From: Lachnoclostridium sp. An181
GTDB taxonomy: Bacteria > Bacillota > Clostridia > Lachnospirales > Lachnospiraceae
DNA: 64,000 bases
Direction of reading: 5' to 3'
Assembly (NCBI RefSeq): GCF_002160325.1
Contig: NZ_NFKJ01000001.1
Span: 186,001 to 250,000, forward strand
The notes under the pieces were generated by a model. It was not told where the DNA came from, did no database searches, and worked only from the letters and a program-made list of their open reading frames with translations. Shown here piece after piece: positions 1 through 6,766 of this stretch (its first letter is position 1; each line of letters begins with the position of its first letter). A program made the position numbers and the translations under genes.

Positions 1-163
1 AACAAGGCATATACAAAAGTGTTTTGCTTTTATACTCTACACTTGGGCGAGGTGGCATATAGTATTTCCCGCTTCCGTAAATTCGGTAAGCCTCCTCAAT
101 GGTATCCATCATTTCATTCAAATCCACTGTCTTCTCAATATCTCTTTTGTTCAAAAACAGCAT
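1..163 (-). CDS. Ornithine cyclodeaminase / mu-crystallin family protein, N-terminal part
   Basis: The gene runs off the left edge, so only about 54 N-terminal codons are visible. The ATG at 161-163 follows a strong AGGAGG ribosome site. The peptide begins MLFLNKRDIEKTV and continues with EAYRIYGSGKYYMPPRPS and then LLYMPC. This is the usual N-terminus of NAD-dependent ornithine cyclodeaminase / mu-crystallin / alanine dehydrogenase-like proteins. Those enzymes act on amino acids or imines in the cytoplasm; which substrate applies cannot be told from this fragment. It lies downstream of, and is probably co-transcribed with, the small gene at 244-585 and possibly the hydrolase at 672-1391. Confidence 0.75.
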   Translation of the reverse strand, partial: MLFLNKRDIEKTVDLNEMMDTIEEAYRIYGSGKYYMPPRPSVEYKSKTLLYMPC

Positions 164-243
164 TTTTATTTCCTCCTGTACTTTGTCATGTTCAGGCCCA
201 GTATACCATACTCTTCCCCAAAAACCGAGTCCATTTTTCTTTT

Positions 244-585
244 CTACCACACTTTCGTAAAATCCATGCGCACGTAAAATGTTCGTGCTTTATCCGACAT
301 CTCACGCATGTACTCCAAATCCAATCCGTTTCCCTGAAATTCTCTTACAATATCATTGACATTCTGCTGTTTTTTCTTCCCTGGCCGGATGACCAGTGAG
401 ATTTCTTTTGCTCCGCTCTCCAAAGTCCAGGACACTAATTTTTCCAACCGTACTTTTTCCAAAACCAGATTTGCGATAATCACCTCCGCCTGTTTTGCTT
501 CTGTCTCATCGCCGTCCATTTCCCAAATTGTTTTATTATCGTACCGTCTTCTTTGCTGCTCCATTATCTTTTCCAGTATGTCCAT
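244..585 (-). CDS. Small protein of unknown function downstream of a poly-G promoter
   Basis: I do not recognise this 113-residue protein. It is soluble, charged and mostly helical in appearance: MDILEKIMEQQRRRYDN at the start, a central VIIANLVLEKVRLEKLVSW segment, and a basic GKKKQQN stretch. The ATG at 585 has AGAGGA nine bases upstream. An alternative TTG start at 603 has a better AAGGAG site at 612-617 and would add six residues. The reading frame stays open back to a TTG at 678 that overlaps the hydrolase stop, crossing the G11 tract. Translation from there is less likely because a good promoter (622-653) lies between. The gene probably shares a transcript with the cyclodeaminase-like gene that follows. 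Confidence 0.6.
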   Translation of the reverse strand: MDILEKIMEQQRRRYDNKTIWEMDGDETEAKQAEVIIANLVLEKVRLEKLVSWTLESGAKEISLVIRPGKKKQQNVNDIVREFQGNGLDLEYMREMSDKARTFYVRMDFTKVW

Positions 586-621
586 TTTCTGCAGTCCTCT
601 CAAGTAAATAATCTCCTTCCA

Positions 622-653
622 ATTATACCCCCCCCCCCGAAAATTTTTTGCAA
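622..653 (-). promoter_or_regulatory. Promoter with G11 homopolymer spacer (candidate phase-variable promoter)
   Basis: Read on the minus strand, TTGCAA (648-653) is followed by a 20-base spacer AAAATTTTC-G11 and then a perfect TATAAT (622-627). The eleven-G tract occupies 628-638 and abuts the -10 box. The optimal spacer is 17 bases, so the present length would give a weak promoter and a G8 tract a strong one. Poly-G tracts slip during replication. The layout matches known phase-variable promoters such as meningococcal porA. That this one switches is inference. Confidence 0.6.
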
Positions 654-671
654 GAGAAGGTGTGGAAGTTT

Positions 672-1391
672 TTACCAATGAGTTCTGCCGTGGTTTTTTA
701 AGAAACGCTCTACATTTTCGTTAAATTTTTCCGGCTCTTCTCCGGCAATAAAATGACTTCCTTGTATACAGCACCATGTTCCATTTATCAAACGCTCATA
801 AATCTTTCTTGAGTGGGAATGTCGGATCATATCCTTTGTTCCGACGATCACCATCACAGGCATGTGCAGTCTTTTGAGCTGATCTGGGCGGATATGTGGT
901 TCCTTTACCATTAATCCCAAGATTTCTTTCTTTTGTTTCAAATCCTTTTTCACAGCAGCTATCGCACTCACCAACAAATACGCACATGCAATTGGAAATT
1001 GAATGGAAACCTTTACTCCTACAGGCGATAAATTTGCTCCGTTTAAAATCAGTGTCTTCACGTAAGAAGGATATTTCAGCGCAAAAACAAGTGCAATGTT
1101 TCCCCCGTCGCTGAATCCAAGAAGATGGATTCTTGTCATCTTTTTTTCGTCAAGAAATTTTTTCAGATCTTCTGCAGCCTGTAAAATTGTGATTTCTTTG
1201 TCACCTCTTTCTGACTTTCCATGTCCTCTCGTATCAATGGCAATCACTTTATACTTCTTTGCAAAAAAAGAAATCTGATTTTTGAAATACGTATGGTCTT
1301 CTCCGTTTCCGTGCAGAAGGACCAGCACATCTCCCTGTCCTTGTTCTACATAATACAAGCCATTTTCAGCATATCCATCACAAAATTCCAT
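672..1391 (-). CDS. Alpha/beta hydrolase
   Basis: A 239-residue cytoplasmic alpha/beta-hydrolase-fold protein. The oxyanion-hole motif HGNGEDHTYF is near residue 27, DTRGHGKS near 53, and the nucleophile elbow GFSDGG near 92, with Ser as nucleophile. The catalytic acid is probably the Asp in VGTKDMIR and the catalytic His lies in QGSHFIAGEEP near the C-terminus, so the triad looks complete. The ATG at 1391 follows GGAGG. Family members are esterases, lipases or C-C hydrolases and the substrate cannot be inferred. It stands between the terminator of the metal operon and the poly-G promoter, so read-through expression of the downstream genes is possible. Confidence 0.85.
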   Translation of the reverse strand: MEFCDGYAENGLYYVEQGQGDVLVLLHGNGEDHTYFKNQISFFAKKYKVIAIDTRGHGKSERGDKEITILQAAEDLKKFLDEKKMTRIHLLGFSDGGNIALVFALKYPSYVKTLILNGANLSPVGVKVSIQFPIACAYLLVSAIAAVKKDLKQKKEILGLMVKEPHIRPDQLKRLHMPVMVIVGTKDMIRHSHSRKIYERLINGTWCCIQGSHFIAGEEPEKFNENVERFLKNHGRTHW

Positions 1392-1497
1392 ATTCTGTGC
1401 CTCCTTCCATTTTCTGCATCTTTGACATTCTTTGTCTTCAGGATAATATATTCTTTTTCATTCGTCAAATCCCCCATAGACTACTCCTATTTTACAA

Positions 1498-1536
1498 CAA
1501 AAAACCCGGGAGATTCCAAATAGAATCTTCCCGGGC
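1498..1536 (-). terminator. Rho-independent terminator after the HMA-domain gene
   Basis: On the minus strand a long GC-rich hairpin (arms at 1505-1517 and 1523-1535, CCCGGG at both ends) is followed by a T run. It begins six bases after the stop codon of the gene at 1542-1913 and closes the iron-transport run. Confidence 0.85.
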
Positions 1537-1541
1537 TCCTT

Positions 1542-1913
1542 TCACTTTTCATTTACAATTGAAAGTACCGTATAGCCTGCTTTTTCAACCACATCAACAA
1601 GCCTTGAATTCTCCATGTCTTTTTTCAAGAGGATATCTGCCTGTGAGGTTTCCAAAGATACCTTCGCCCAGACTCCCTCGTTGGCGTTCAGTGCATTCTC
1701 CACCCGTATGGCACACTGACCGCATGTCATCCCATAAATGTTCATCTTTTTGTGATACAGATAATGGCTTTTGTCTTTATCCTTTACCCTCATTTTCTTT
1801 ACCGGAGGCTCTCCCTGGCCTCCGCAGCATCCTGAACGGATTCGTTTCAGATAGCTCTTTACTCCAAAAACGCAAATCAGGATGATGACGATCAGAATGA
1901 TTGCTGTAGCCAT
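1542..1913 (-). CDS. Membrane-anchored heavy-metal-associated (HMA) domain protein
   Basis: A 123-residue protein with one N-terminal transmembrane segment (about residues 3-20, IILIVIILICVFGV). A basic, Cys-containing linker (SGCCGGQG) follows, then a C-terminal HMA domain with the metal site MTCGQC near residue 61. HMA domains bind soft metals, usually Cu(I) or Zn(II), and pass them to P-type ATPases or other partners. Here the domain is tethered to the membrane instead of fused to an ATPase. The gene starts 11 bases after the short Fur-like gene and the two are surely co-transcribed. A role in metal sensing or delivery linked to FeoB transport is inference. Confidence 0.75.
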   Translation of the reverse strand: MATAIILIVIILICVFGVKSYLKRIRSGCCGGQGEPPVKKMRVKDKDKSHYLYHKKMNIYGMTCGQCAIRVENALNANEGVWAKVSLETSQADILLKKDMENSRLVDVVEKAGYTVLSIVNEK

Positions 1914-1924
1914 AAAATCCCTCC

Positions 1925-2167
1925 TTATTTTTCCGGTTCCAGGAACAGATAATTTCTGCTGATCACTCCTATCTCCTCCAGAGCGTTCATAGTCCGGTAC
2001 ACAGTGGCCACTCCAATAGTCGCATCCTTTTTCACCGCTTCATAATAGACTTCTTTGCAGCATCTGCACTTTCCTTCCAACACAATCTCAATCAGGATTC
2101 GTCTTTGCTGGGTCATTCTCTTGCCGCGCTCTTTCATCGTCTTTTCTACCTGTTCAGGGCTCCACAT
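1925..2167 (-). CDS. Short Fur-family protein, DNA-binding domain only
   Basis: Only 80 residues from the preferred ATG at 2167, which has AGGAGG upstream. The sequence is the Fur winged-helix: MTQQRRILIEIV, a KCRCCKEVYYEA segment, then IGVATVYRTMNALEEIGVI. Typical Fur, PerR and Zur proteins are about 140-150 residues and carry a C-terminal metal-binding dimerisation domain, which is absent here. No leftover C-terminal sequence is visible after the stop, so this is a deletion or a genuine short form. The CxCC cluster could bind metal. The position between the feo genes and an HMA protein fits a metal-responsive regulator or accessory factor, but its function is unproven. Confidence 0.7.
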   Translation of the reverse strand: MWSPEQVEKTMKERGKRMTQQRRILIEIVLEGKCRCCKEVYYEAVKKDATIGVATVYRTMNALEEIGVISRNYLFLEPEK

Positions 2168-2198
2168 ACACGCTCCTCCTTTTTGAGCCATAGAATCA

Positions 2199-2232
2199 AT
2201 GGCGGTATTCCATCATCCCTGGAACCCGCCAT
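2199..2232. terminator. Inverted repeat after the FeoB-associated gene
   Basis: Arms 2199-2212 and 2220-2232 (ATGGCGG...CCGCCAT) form a stable hairpin five bases after the stop of the gene at 2237. On the minus strand the tail is not a clear U run (ATTGATTCT), so it may be a partial terminator or an mRNA-processing/stabilising hairpin that lowers expression of the two genes downstream. The T-rich tail is on the plus strand. Confidence 0.5.
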
Positions 2233-2236
2233 TTTT

Positions 2237-2428
2237 CTACTTATGACTTTCTTTTGAATGGCACACAGACGAACCGGAGCAGCCGCCACAGCCTCCACAG
2301 CTTCCGCATGATTTTCCCGACTTCTTATCCTTTCTAAGACTTCTCACCGCCAAAACTGCCACTCCTGTCACCAGCAATGCTATGATAATGGTTGAAAGAT
2401 TTGCTATTATCCAGGACATCACATTCAC
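2237..2428 (-). CDS. FeoB-associated Cys-rich membrane protein
   Basis: A 63-residue protein with one transmembrane helix (about residues 6-28, IIANLSTIIIALLVTGVAVLAV), a basic stretch RSLRKDKK and a Cys-rich tail (CGSCGGCGGC, later VCHS). This is the family of small Cys-rich proteins found next to feoB in Firmicutes. They are thought to assist ferrous iron transport, possibly by binding iron at the cytoplasmic mouth of FeoB; the mechanism is not established. It is encoded 34 bases after feoB on the same strand and surely belongs to the operon. Confidence 0.85.
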   Translation of the reverse strand: MNVMSWIIANLSTIIIALLVTGVAVLAVRSLRKDKKSGKSCGSCGGCGGCSGSSVCHSKESHK

Positions 2429-2462
2429 ACTCCTTTCTTCATCCTATGCCTTTCTTGTATTA

Positions 2463-4616
2463 CTATGCTTTCATTTTTTTATTCAGTTTGTTCAGATTTA
2501 CACTCAAAGAGTTACTCTGTTTATATGGACGGAACAACAGGTACAAGAACAAAATGATAACCAGGATCGCTGCTGCTGTCCCGATGCCAAATCCACCGCC
2601 TGTCACAAGACTTCCAATTTGGTATACACAAAGAGATACTGCGTACGCAAGTACGGTCTGATATCCGATAGCAAACCAGAACCATTTTGCACTGTTCATC
2701 TCTCTTTTGATCGCTCCCATCGCTGCAAAGCAAGGTGCGCACAGAAGGTTGAATACAAGGAAGGAGTACGCGGAGATTGCCGTGAAACTTTGAGAAAGTG
2801 TTCCCCAGATTTCGTTTCCGTCTTCCGCAACTTCCGCAAAGCCATACAAAATACCAAATGTACCAACCACATTTTCCTTTGCGACAAGTCCTGTGATCGC
2901 TGCCACAGCTGCCTTCCAGTCTCCCCATCCAAGAGGTGCAAACAGCCATGCAAGGCCTTTGCCGATATTAGCCAGAAGGCCATCGCTCAAATCAGAAACC
3001 ATTCCGAAATGTCCGTTTACAAAACCAAAATTGGATGTAAACCATACAAAGATTGTGGAGAGGAGAATGATCGTTCCCGCTTTTTTGATAAAGGACCATC
3101 CGCGCTCCCACATACTTCTCAAAACATTTCCAACTGTCGGCCAGTGATAGGCTGGCAGCTCCATAACAAATGGGGCAGGATCTCCTGCGAACATTTTTGT
3201 CTTTTTCAAAATAATTCCAGAGCAGATGATCGCTGCAATTCCCACAAAGTATGCACTTGGTGCCACCCATGACGCGCCGTCAAACAATGCGCCGGCAATC
3301 AACGCGATGATCGGCAATTTTGCGCCACACGGAATAAATGTCGTTGTCATGACTGTCATCTTGCGGTCTCTGTCGTTTTCAATGGTACGTGATGCCATGA
3401 CACCAGGCACTCCGCAACCTGTGCCGATAAGCATTGGAATAAAGGATTTACCGGAAAGTCCGAATTTGCGGAAAATACGGTCCATAATGAACGCGACACG
3501 CGCCATGTATCCGCAGGATTCCAAAAATGCAAGAAAAATAAAGAGCACAAGCATCTGCGGAACAAAACCAAGAACTGCCCCTACACCGGCTACAATTCCA
3601 TCCAGGATCAGCCCCTGAAGCCATCCCGCACAGTTTACAGACTCAAGGAACCCTTGAATGGCCGGCGGTATGATCTCACCAAAAAGTACATCGTTTGTCC
3701 AGTCTGTTACAAATGTTCCCACTGTACTGACAGACACATAGTATACAAGCCACATTACCGCCGCGAAGATTGGCAATGCCAAAAACCGGTTTGTGACAAT
3801 TTTATCGATTTTATCTGATGGGGTAAGTTCGTGTCTGTTCTTTTTAACATAGCAATTCCCGATCACAGATGCAATATATGTATAGCGCTCATTAGTCACA
3901 ATACTTTCAGAGTCATCATCCATCTCATTTTCCGCATCGGCGATCAGTCTTTCCACATCTGGTACCTGTTTCATCGTTGCCTTGATCTTGTCATCTCTCT
4001 CAAATAATTTTACCGCATAAAAGCGTTTCTGTTCCTGCGGAATCTCACTTCCGAGCATCATTTCGATTTCATCCAGCACATGCTCTACTTTCTCCTGGAA
4101 TTTATGTACAGGAGCTTTCGCTGCTTTATTCTGGGCAAGAGCCACTGCCTTTGCAGCAGCCTCCTGAATGCCCGTTCCCTTCAGCGCAGAGATTTCCACT
4201 ACATCGCATCCAAGATTTGCCGCCAGCTTTCTGATATCAATTTTGTCTCCGTTTTTGTTCACTACATCCATCATGTTGATAGCCATTACAACCGGAATAC
4301 CAAGCTCCATCAGCTGTGTACTCAAATACAGGTTTCTCTCCAGATTTGTCCCGTCTACAATGTTCAAGATCGCATCCGGCCTCTCCATGATCAAGTAGTT
4401 TCTCGCTACCACTTCTTCCAGCGTATACGGTGACAAAGAATAAATTCCGGGAAGGTCCATGATTATGACATCTTTGTGTCCTTTTAATTTACCTTCCTTT
4501 TTTTCCACGGTCACCCCCGGCCAGTTTCCCACAAACTGGTTGGAACCTGTCAACGCATTAAACAGCGTTGTCTTTCCGCTGTTCGGGTTTCCCGCAAGCG
4601 CAATCTTTACTGACAT
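2463..4616 (-). CDS. feoB: Ferrous iron transport protein B
   Basis: A 717-residue FeoB, the GTP-dependent Fe(II) transporter of the cytoplasmic membrane and main iron importer of many anaerobes. The N-terminal G domain shows G1 GNPNSGKT (residues 8-15), the switch segment GNWPGVTVEKKEG, G3 DLPGIYSL and G4 NMMD. A GDI-like helical region leads into the polytopic membrane part with two gate regions containing the Cys-centred motifs GTGCGVPG and IPCGAKLPI. Length is normal. The ATG at 4616 follows GGAGGAG. The operon is feoA-feoA-feoB-FeoB-associated protein. Two TTAG-N6-CTAA operators lie between feoA and feoB, so feoB may also be controlled separately. Confidence 0.97.
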   Translation of the reverse strand: MSVKIALAGNPNSGKTTLFNALTGSNQFVGNWPGVTVEKKEGKLKGHKDVIIMDLPGIYSLSPYTLEEVVARNYLIMERPDAILNIVDGTNLERNLYLSTQLMELGIPVVMAINMMDVVNKNGDKIDIRKLAANLGCDVVEISALKGTGIQEAAAKAVALAQNKAAKAPVHKFQEKVEHVLDEIEMMLGSEIPQEQKRFYAVKLFERDDKIKATMKQVPDVERLIADAENEMDDDSESIVTNERYTYIASVIGNCYVKKNRHELTPSDKIDKIVTNRFLALPIFAAVMWLVYYVSVSTVGTFVTDWTNDVLFGEIIPPAIQGFLESVNCAGWLQGLILDGIVAGVGAVLGFVPQMLVLFIFLAFLESCGYMARVAFIMDRIFRKFGLSGKSFIPMLIGTGCGVPGVMASRTIENDRDRKMTVMTTTFIPCGAKLPIIALIAGALFDGASWVAPSAYFVGIAAIICSGIILKKTKMFAGDPAPFVMELPAYHWPTVGNVLRSMWERGWSFIKKAGTIILLSTIFVWFTSNFGFVNGHFGMVSDLSDGLLANIGKGLAWLFAPLGWGDWKAAVAAITGLVAKENVVGTFGILYGFAEVAEDGNEIWGTLSQSFTAISAYSFLVFNLLCAPCFAAMGAIKREMNSAKWFWFAIGYQTVLAYAVSLCVYQIGSLVTGGGFGIGTAAAILVIILFLYLLFRPYKQSNSLSVNLNKLNKKMKA

Positions 4617-4642
4617 TTCTTCTCCTCCTTCAGCCTAAACAA

Positions 4643-4656
4643 TTAGTTTTTACTAA
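4643..4656. promoter_or_regulatory. Predicted DtxR-family operator upstream of feoB (TTAG-N6-CTAA)
   Basis: TTAG at 4643-4646 and CTAA at 4653-4656 with a six-base spacer, 27 bases upstream of the feoB start. The same architecture occurs at 4678-4691, 5250-5263 and 10202-10215. Assigned to the DtxR-like regulator at 5416-5799 by proximity and by iron-gene context. Confidence 0.5.
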
Positions 4657-4674
4657 CCATCAATGTTAAATAAT

Positions 4675-4694
4675 AGGTTAGATTTTTCTAACCT
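4675..4694. promoter_or_regulatory. Predicted DtxR-family operator, perfect palindrome upstream of feoB
   Basis: AGGTTAG-N6-CTAACCT, seven-base arms without mismatch, 13 bases after the feoA stop. The core is TTAG-N6-CTAA. A T run follows on the plus strand, so it could also fold as a weak hairpin, but recurrence of the motif at other iron-linked promoters favours an operator. Confidence 0.55.
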
Positions 4695-4707
4695 TTTTTT
4701 ATTTCTC

Positions 4708-4929
4708 CTATTTTACTTCGATCATTTCCGCATCCGCCTTCCGCAGCGACAATTCATATCCCCTTACATTCACTTCTATCGGATCCCCCAGCGGAGCTAC
4801 TTTGCGAACATGTACGTCCGTCCCTTTTGTAATACCCATATCCATTATGCGCCTTTTCACGGCACCCTCTCCGTGCAGTTTCACAACAGTCACTGTATTG
4901 CCGCACGATACATCTTTTAGTGTCTGCAT
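4708..4929 (-). CDS. feoA: FeoA family protein
   Basis: A 73-residue cytoplasmic protein with the SH3-like FeoA fold. Recognisable features are the start LKDVSCGNTVTVVKL, the conserved RRIMDMGITKGTDV core, the VAPLGDPIEV strand-turn and the closing RGYELSLRKADAEMIEV. FeoA is thought to interact with the G domain or membrane part of FeoB and is needed for full iron uptake. It is the second of two feoA genes in tandem, 25 bases after the first and 91 bases before feoB. This copy matches the family consensus better than its upstream partner. Confidence 0.93.
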   Translation of the reverse strand: MQTLKDVSCGNTVTVVKLHGEGAVKRRIMDMGITKGTDVHVRKVAPLGDPIEVNVRGYELSLRKADAEMIEVK

Positions 4930-4954
4930 TCCCTAACTCTCCTTTCCATTCGGA

Positions 4955-5167
4955 CTAAACCATGATTCTATTTGCCATACTACTGCTGATACCCACTCTG
5001 GATTCTTTTATATTTACAATCACATTGCCACCGTTTGCAGAGATGACGATCACTTCACCGCCAACAACAAATCCCAAAGACTCCAGAAATCTTTTTGTAT
5101 CTTCTTTCCCGCCGATACGTTTTATGTAATTGACTTCTCCTTCTTTTGCCATTGTCAAAGGCATCAT
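4955..5167 (-). CDS. FeoA family protein, second divergent copy
   Basis: A 70-residue FeoA-domain protein: MAKEGEVNYIKRIGG, KRFLESLGFVVGGEVIVIS, then NVIVNIKESRVGISSSMANRIMV. The fold pattern is that of FeoA (MGF/LGF-type core, closing RVGIS strand), but it lacks the PLGDPIEV turn of the next gene. It is the first gene of the feo operon, with its promoter at 5272-5300 and an operator between promoter and gene. Two unlike FeoA proteins before feoB are common in Clostridia and may form a hetero-assembly with FeoB. M1, M2 or M6 could serve as start; the ATG at 5167 follows a GGAGTG-type site. Confidence 0.88.
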   Translation of the reverse strand: MMPLTMAKEGEVNYIKRIGGKEDTKRFLESLGFVVGGEVIVISANGGNVIVNIKESRVGISSSMANRIMV

Positions 5168-5249
5168 AGTCCACTCCTTTCACCGTACTTTCCTTCAGTT
5201 TTATACGTTTCGCAATAAGTTGAATCTAACTTTTTGCATTCTACAATAA

Positions 5250-5300
5250 TTAGTTATTTCTAACTAGATTCATGTTACCACTTTGCCATGAAACTGTCAA
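5250..5300 (-). promoter_or_regulatory. feo operon promoter with DtxR-type operator
   Basis: Minus strand: -35 TTGACA (5295-5300), 17-base spacer, -10 TAACAT (5272-5277). The palindrome TTAG-TTATTT-CTAA (plus-strand reading, 5250-5263) lies eight bases past the -10 box, over the likely transcription start. Binding there would block initiation, the classic layout for an Fe(II)-loaded DtxR/IdeR/MntR-type repressor. Repression by the neighbouring regulator is inferred. Confidence 0.7.
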
Positions 5301-5351
5301 TATTTTTTTCTCAGTTTCTTCCAATTTTTTTCATCTGTCCGGCGAAAATAT

Positions 5352-5380
5352 TTGAACTTACAGTTAGCATATGTTATAAT
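5352..5380 (+). promoter_or_regulatory. Promoter of the DtxR-family regulator gene
   Basis: TTGAAC (5352-5357), 17-base spacer, TATAAT (5375-5380), 35 bases before the ATG. No TTAG-N6-CTAA motif overlaps it, so the regulator does not look autoregulated through that motif. Confidence 0.7.
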
Positions 5381-5415
5381 TTTAATAATTATGTGGACAA
5401 TAAGGAGGAATTCAT

Positions 5416-5799
5416 ATGAAAATTCAAGAGTCCGCTGAAAACTATTTGGAAACGATTTTGATCTTGAGCAAGCGTAAACCAAGTGTACGCTCCATTGATA
5501 TTGCCAATGAACTGGGATTTTCCAAACCAAGCGTCAGCGTTGCCATGAAAAACCTTCGCCTGAACGGATATGTGCTGATGGACAAGGAAGGATACATCGG
5601 CCTTACTGAGGCTGGACGTAAAATTGCAGAGACAATGTATGAGCGCCATACTTTGTTGTCCAAATGGCTCATTACACTTGGTGTAGATGAAAAAACAGCA
5701 GTGGAAGATGCCTGCCGCATTGAGCATGTCATCAGTGCCAAGAGTTTTGACGCAATCAAAAAACACGTTTTCTCAAATGCAGACATTCAGGAAAGATAG
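5416..5799 (+). CDS. DtxR/MntR-family metal-dependent transcriptional regulator
   Basis: A 127-residue regulator. The N-terminal winged helix-turn-helix (SAENYLETILILSKRK, VRSIDIANELGFSKPSVSVAMKNL) is followed by the metal-binding dimerisation domain with YERHTLLSKWLITLGVDEKTAVEDACRIEHVIS, where E, H and C/E side chains form the metal site. The third SH3-like domain of DtxR/IdeR is absent, so size and layout are MntR-like. It lies divergent from the feo operon. It probably represses feo, and the DUF2325 gene, when Fe(II) or Mn(II) is plentiful through the TTAG-N6-CTAA sites. Whether Fe or Mn is the effector cannot be read from sequence; the gene context favours iron. A clear AGGAGG precedes the ATG. 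Confidence 0.92.
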   Translation: MKIQESAENYLETILILSKRKPSVRSIDIANELGFSKPSVSVAMKNLRLNGYVLMDKEGYIGLTEAGRKIAETMYERHTLLSKWLITLGVDEKTAVEDACRIEHVISAKSFDAIKKHVFSNADIQER

Positions 5800-5830
5800 A
5801 ACGGATATCGCAAAGTGCGATATCCGTTCT
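5798..5830. terminator. Bidirectional terminator between the regulator and sufB
   Basis: A perfect 15-base-pair hairpin (5798-5812 and 5816-5830) with a three-base loop, lying between two convergent genes. It overlaps the last bases of the regulator gene. A T-rich tail follows on the plus strand and an AT-rich one on the minus strand. Confidence 0.85.
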
Positions 5831-5842
5831 ATTTCTTTGTAT

Positions 5843-6766
5843 TTAATTCAGGAAATTTTCAATGATGACCGCCTCAGCTTCCTCCTCAGTCATGCCCAAG
5901 GTCTGCAGTTTCGTCAACTGCTCGTTATTGATCCTGCCGATCGCTGCCTCGTGGATGATCTGCGCATCCACATTTCTTGCATCGATTTCCGGAATAGAGC
6001 AGACATTTGCACTGTCCATGATAATGGAATCACACTGGATATGCGCATGACATTTTGCCATTCCTATAGCCTTTGGATGGAAGATTTGTCTGGAACTTCC
6101 CTTTGCGACTGACCTGGAAATAACCTGCGCAGAACTTTCTTCCCCCTCCAACCAGACATCCATATCGGAGAGGGCATGCTGCTCTCCATGAGTCATCAGT
6201 TTTTCCACAACATGTAGTCTGCACCGGGCTTTCATGTGCACTTTTGTTTTTCTCTCTGTGGAGTCCACTCCTTTGATCTGTGCAGTATCCATAAAAAAGG
6301 AGGAGCCTTCGTCCATATGAATGTCCGTCACAGGATTTAAAACACGCCCGCCTTTTCCATTTCCCTCTCCGTAATGTTTTTCCACATATCTTACAACTGC
6401 ATTCTTTCCGATGTGAAAGGAATGGATTCCATCGTGACGTGTCTCTTCGCATCCATCGTTATGAATACCACAGCCCGCCACTATCGTTACATCCGAACCA
6501 TCCTCAATATAAAAATCATTATACACAATATCCGTCATGCCTGGTGTTGATACGACAACCGGTATGTGTACCTCTTCTCCTTTGGCTTTTTTGCCAATAT
6601 AAATATCAATCCCCTGCTTATCCTTTTTGCGTTCAATACGAATATTCTTTCCGTTTGCAAAGGCAGCCGGCTTTCCATTGTAACGAAAATTGTAAGCCCC
6701 CTTTTTTCCAAATCCCGTTCCATCAATAACATTCAGCACTTTCTCGGCAATTTTATCTATCATCAC
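5843..6766 (-). CDS. SufB/SufD-family Fe-S cluster assembly scaffold
   Basis: A 307-residue SufBD-family protein with the right-handed beta-helix core. The C-terminal signature includes RQIFHPKAIGMAKCHAHIQCDSIIMDSANVCSIPEIDARN, HEAAIGRI and LGMTEEEAEAVIIENFL. The Cys and Glu/His of the scaffold site are retained (CHAHIQCD, IIHEAAIGRI). It is shorter than E. coli SufB (about 495) or SufD (about 423) and resembles the single SufB/D-like partner of the two-gene SufCB (SmsCB) systems of anaerobes and archaea. Its ATG overlaps the sufC stop, so the two are translationally coupled. No sufS, sufU or second sufBD gene lies nearby; sulfur must come from a desulfurase encoded elsewhere. Confidence 0.87.
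   Translation of the reverse strand: MMIDKIAEKVLNVIDGTGFGKKGAYNFRYNGKPAAFANGKNIRIERKKDKQGIDIYIGKKAKGEEVHIPVVVSTPGMTDIVYNDFYIEDGSDVTIVAGCGIHNDGCEETRHDGIHSFHIGKNAVVRYVEKHYGEGNGKGGRVLNPVTDIHMDEGSSFFMDTAQIKGVDSTERKTKVHMKARCRLHVVEKLMTHGEQHALSDMDVWLEGEESSAQVISRSVAKGSSRQIFHPKAIGMAKCHAHIQCDSIIMDSANVCSIPEIDARNVDAQIIHEAAIGRINNEQLTKLQTLGMTEEEAEAVIIENFLN

Noticed and set aside
244-678. 144-codon reading of the first small gene from TTG 678
   Set aside because: It would overlap the hydrolase stop and run through the poly-G promoter; starts at 603 or 585 have ribosome sites and lie after the promoter.
4671-4700. Terminator between feoA and feoB
   Set aside because: The T run lies on the wrong strand for the minus-strand operon, and the same TTAG-N6-CTAA core recurs at other promoters, so an operator is more likely.
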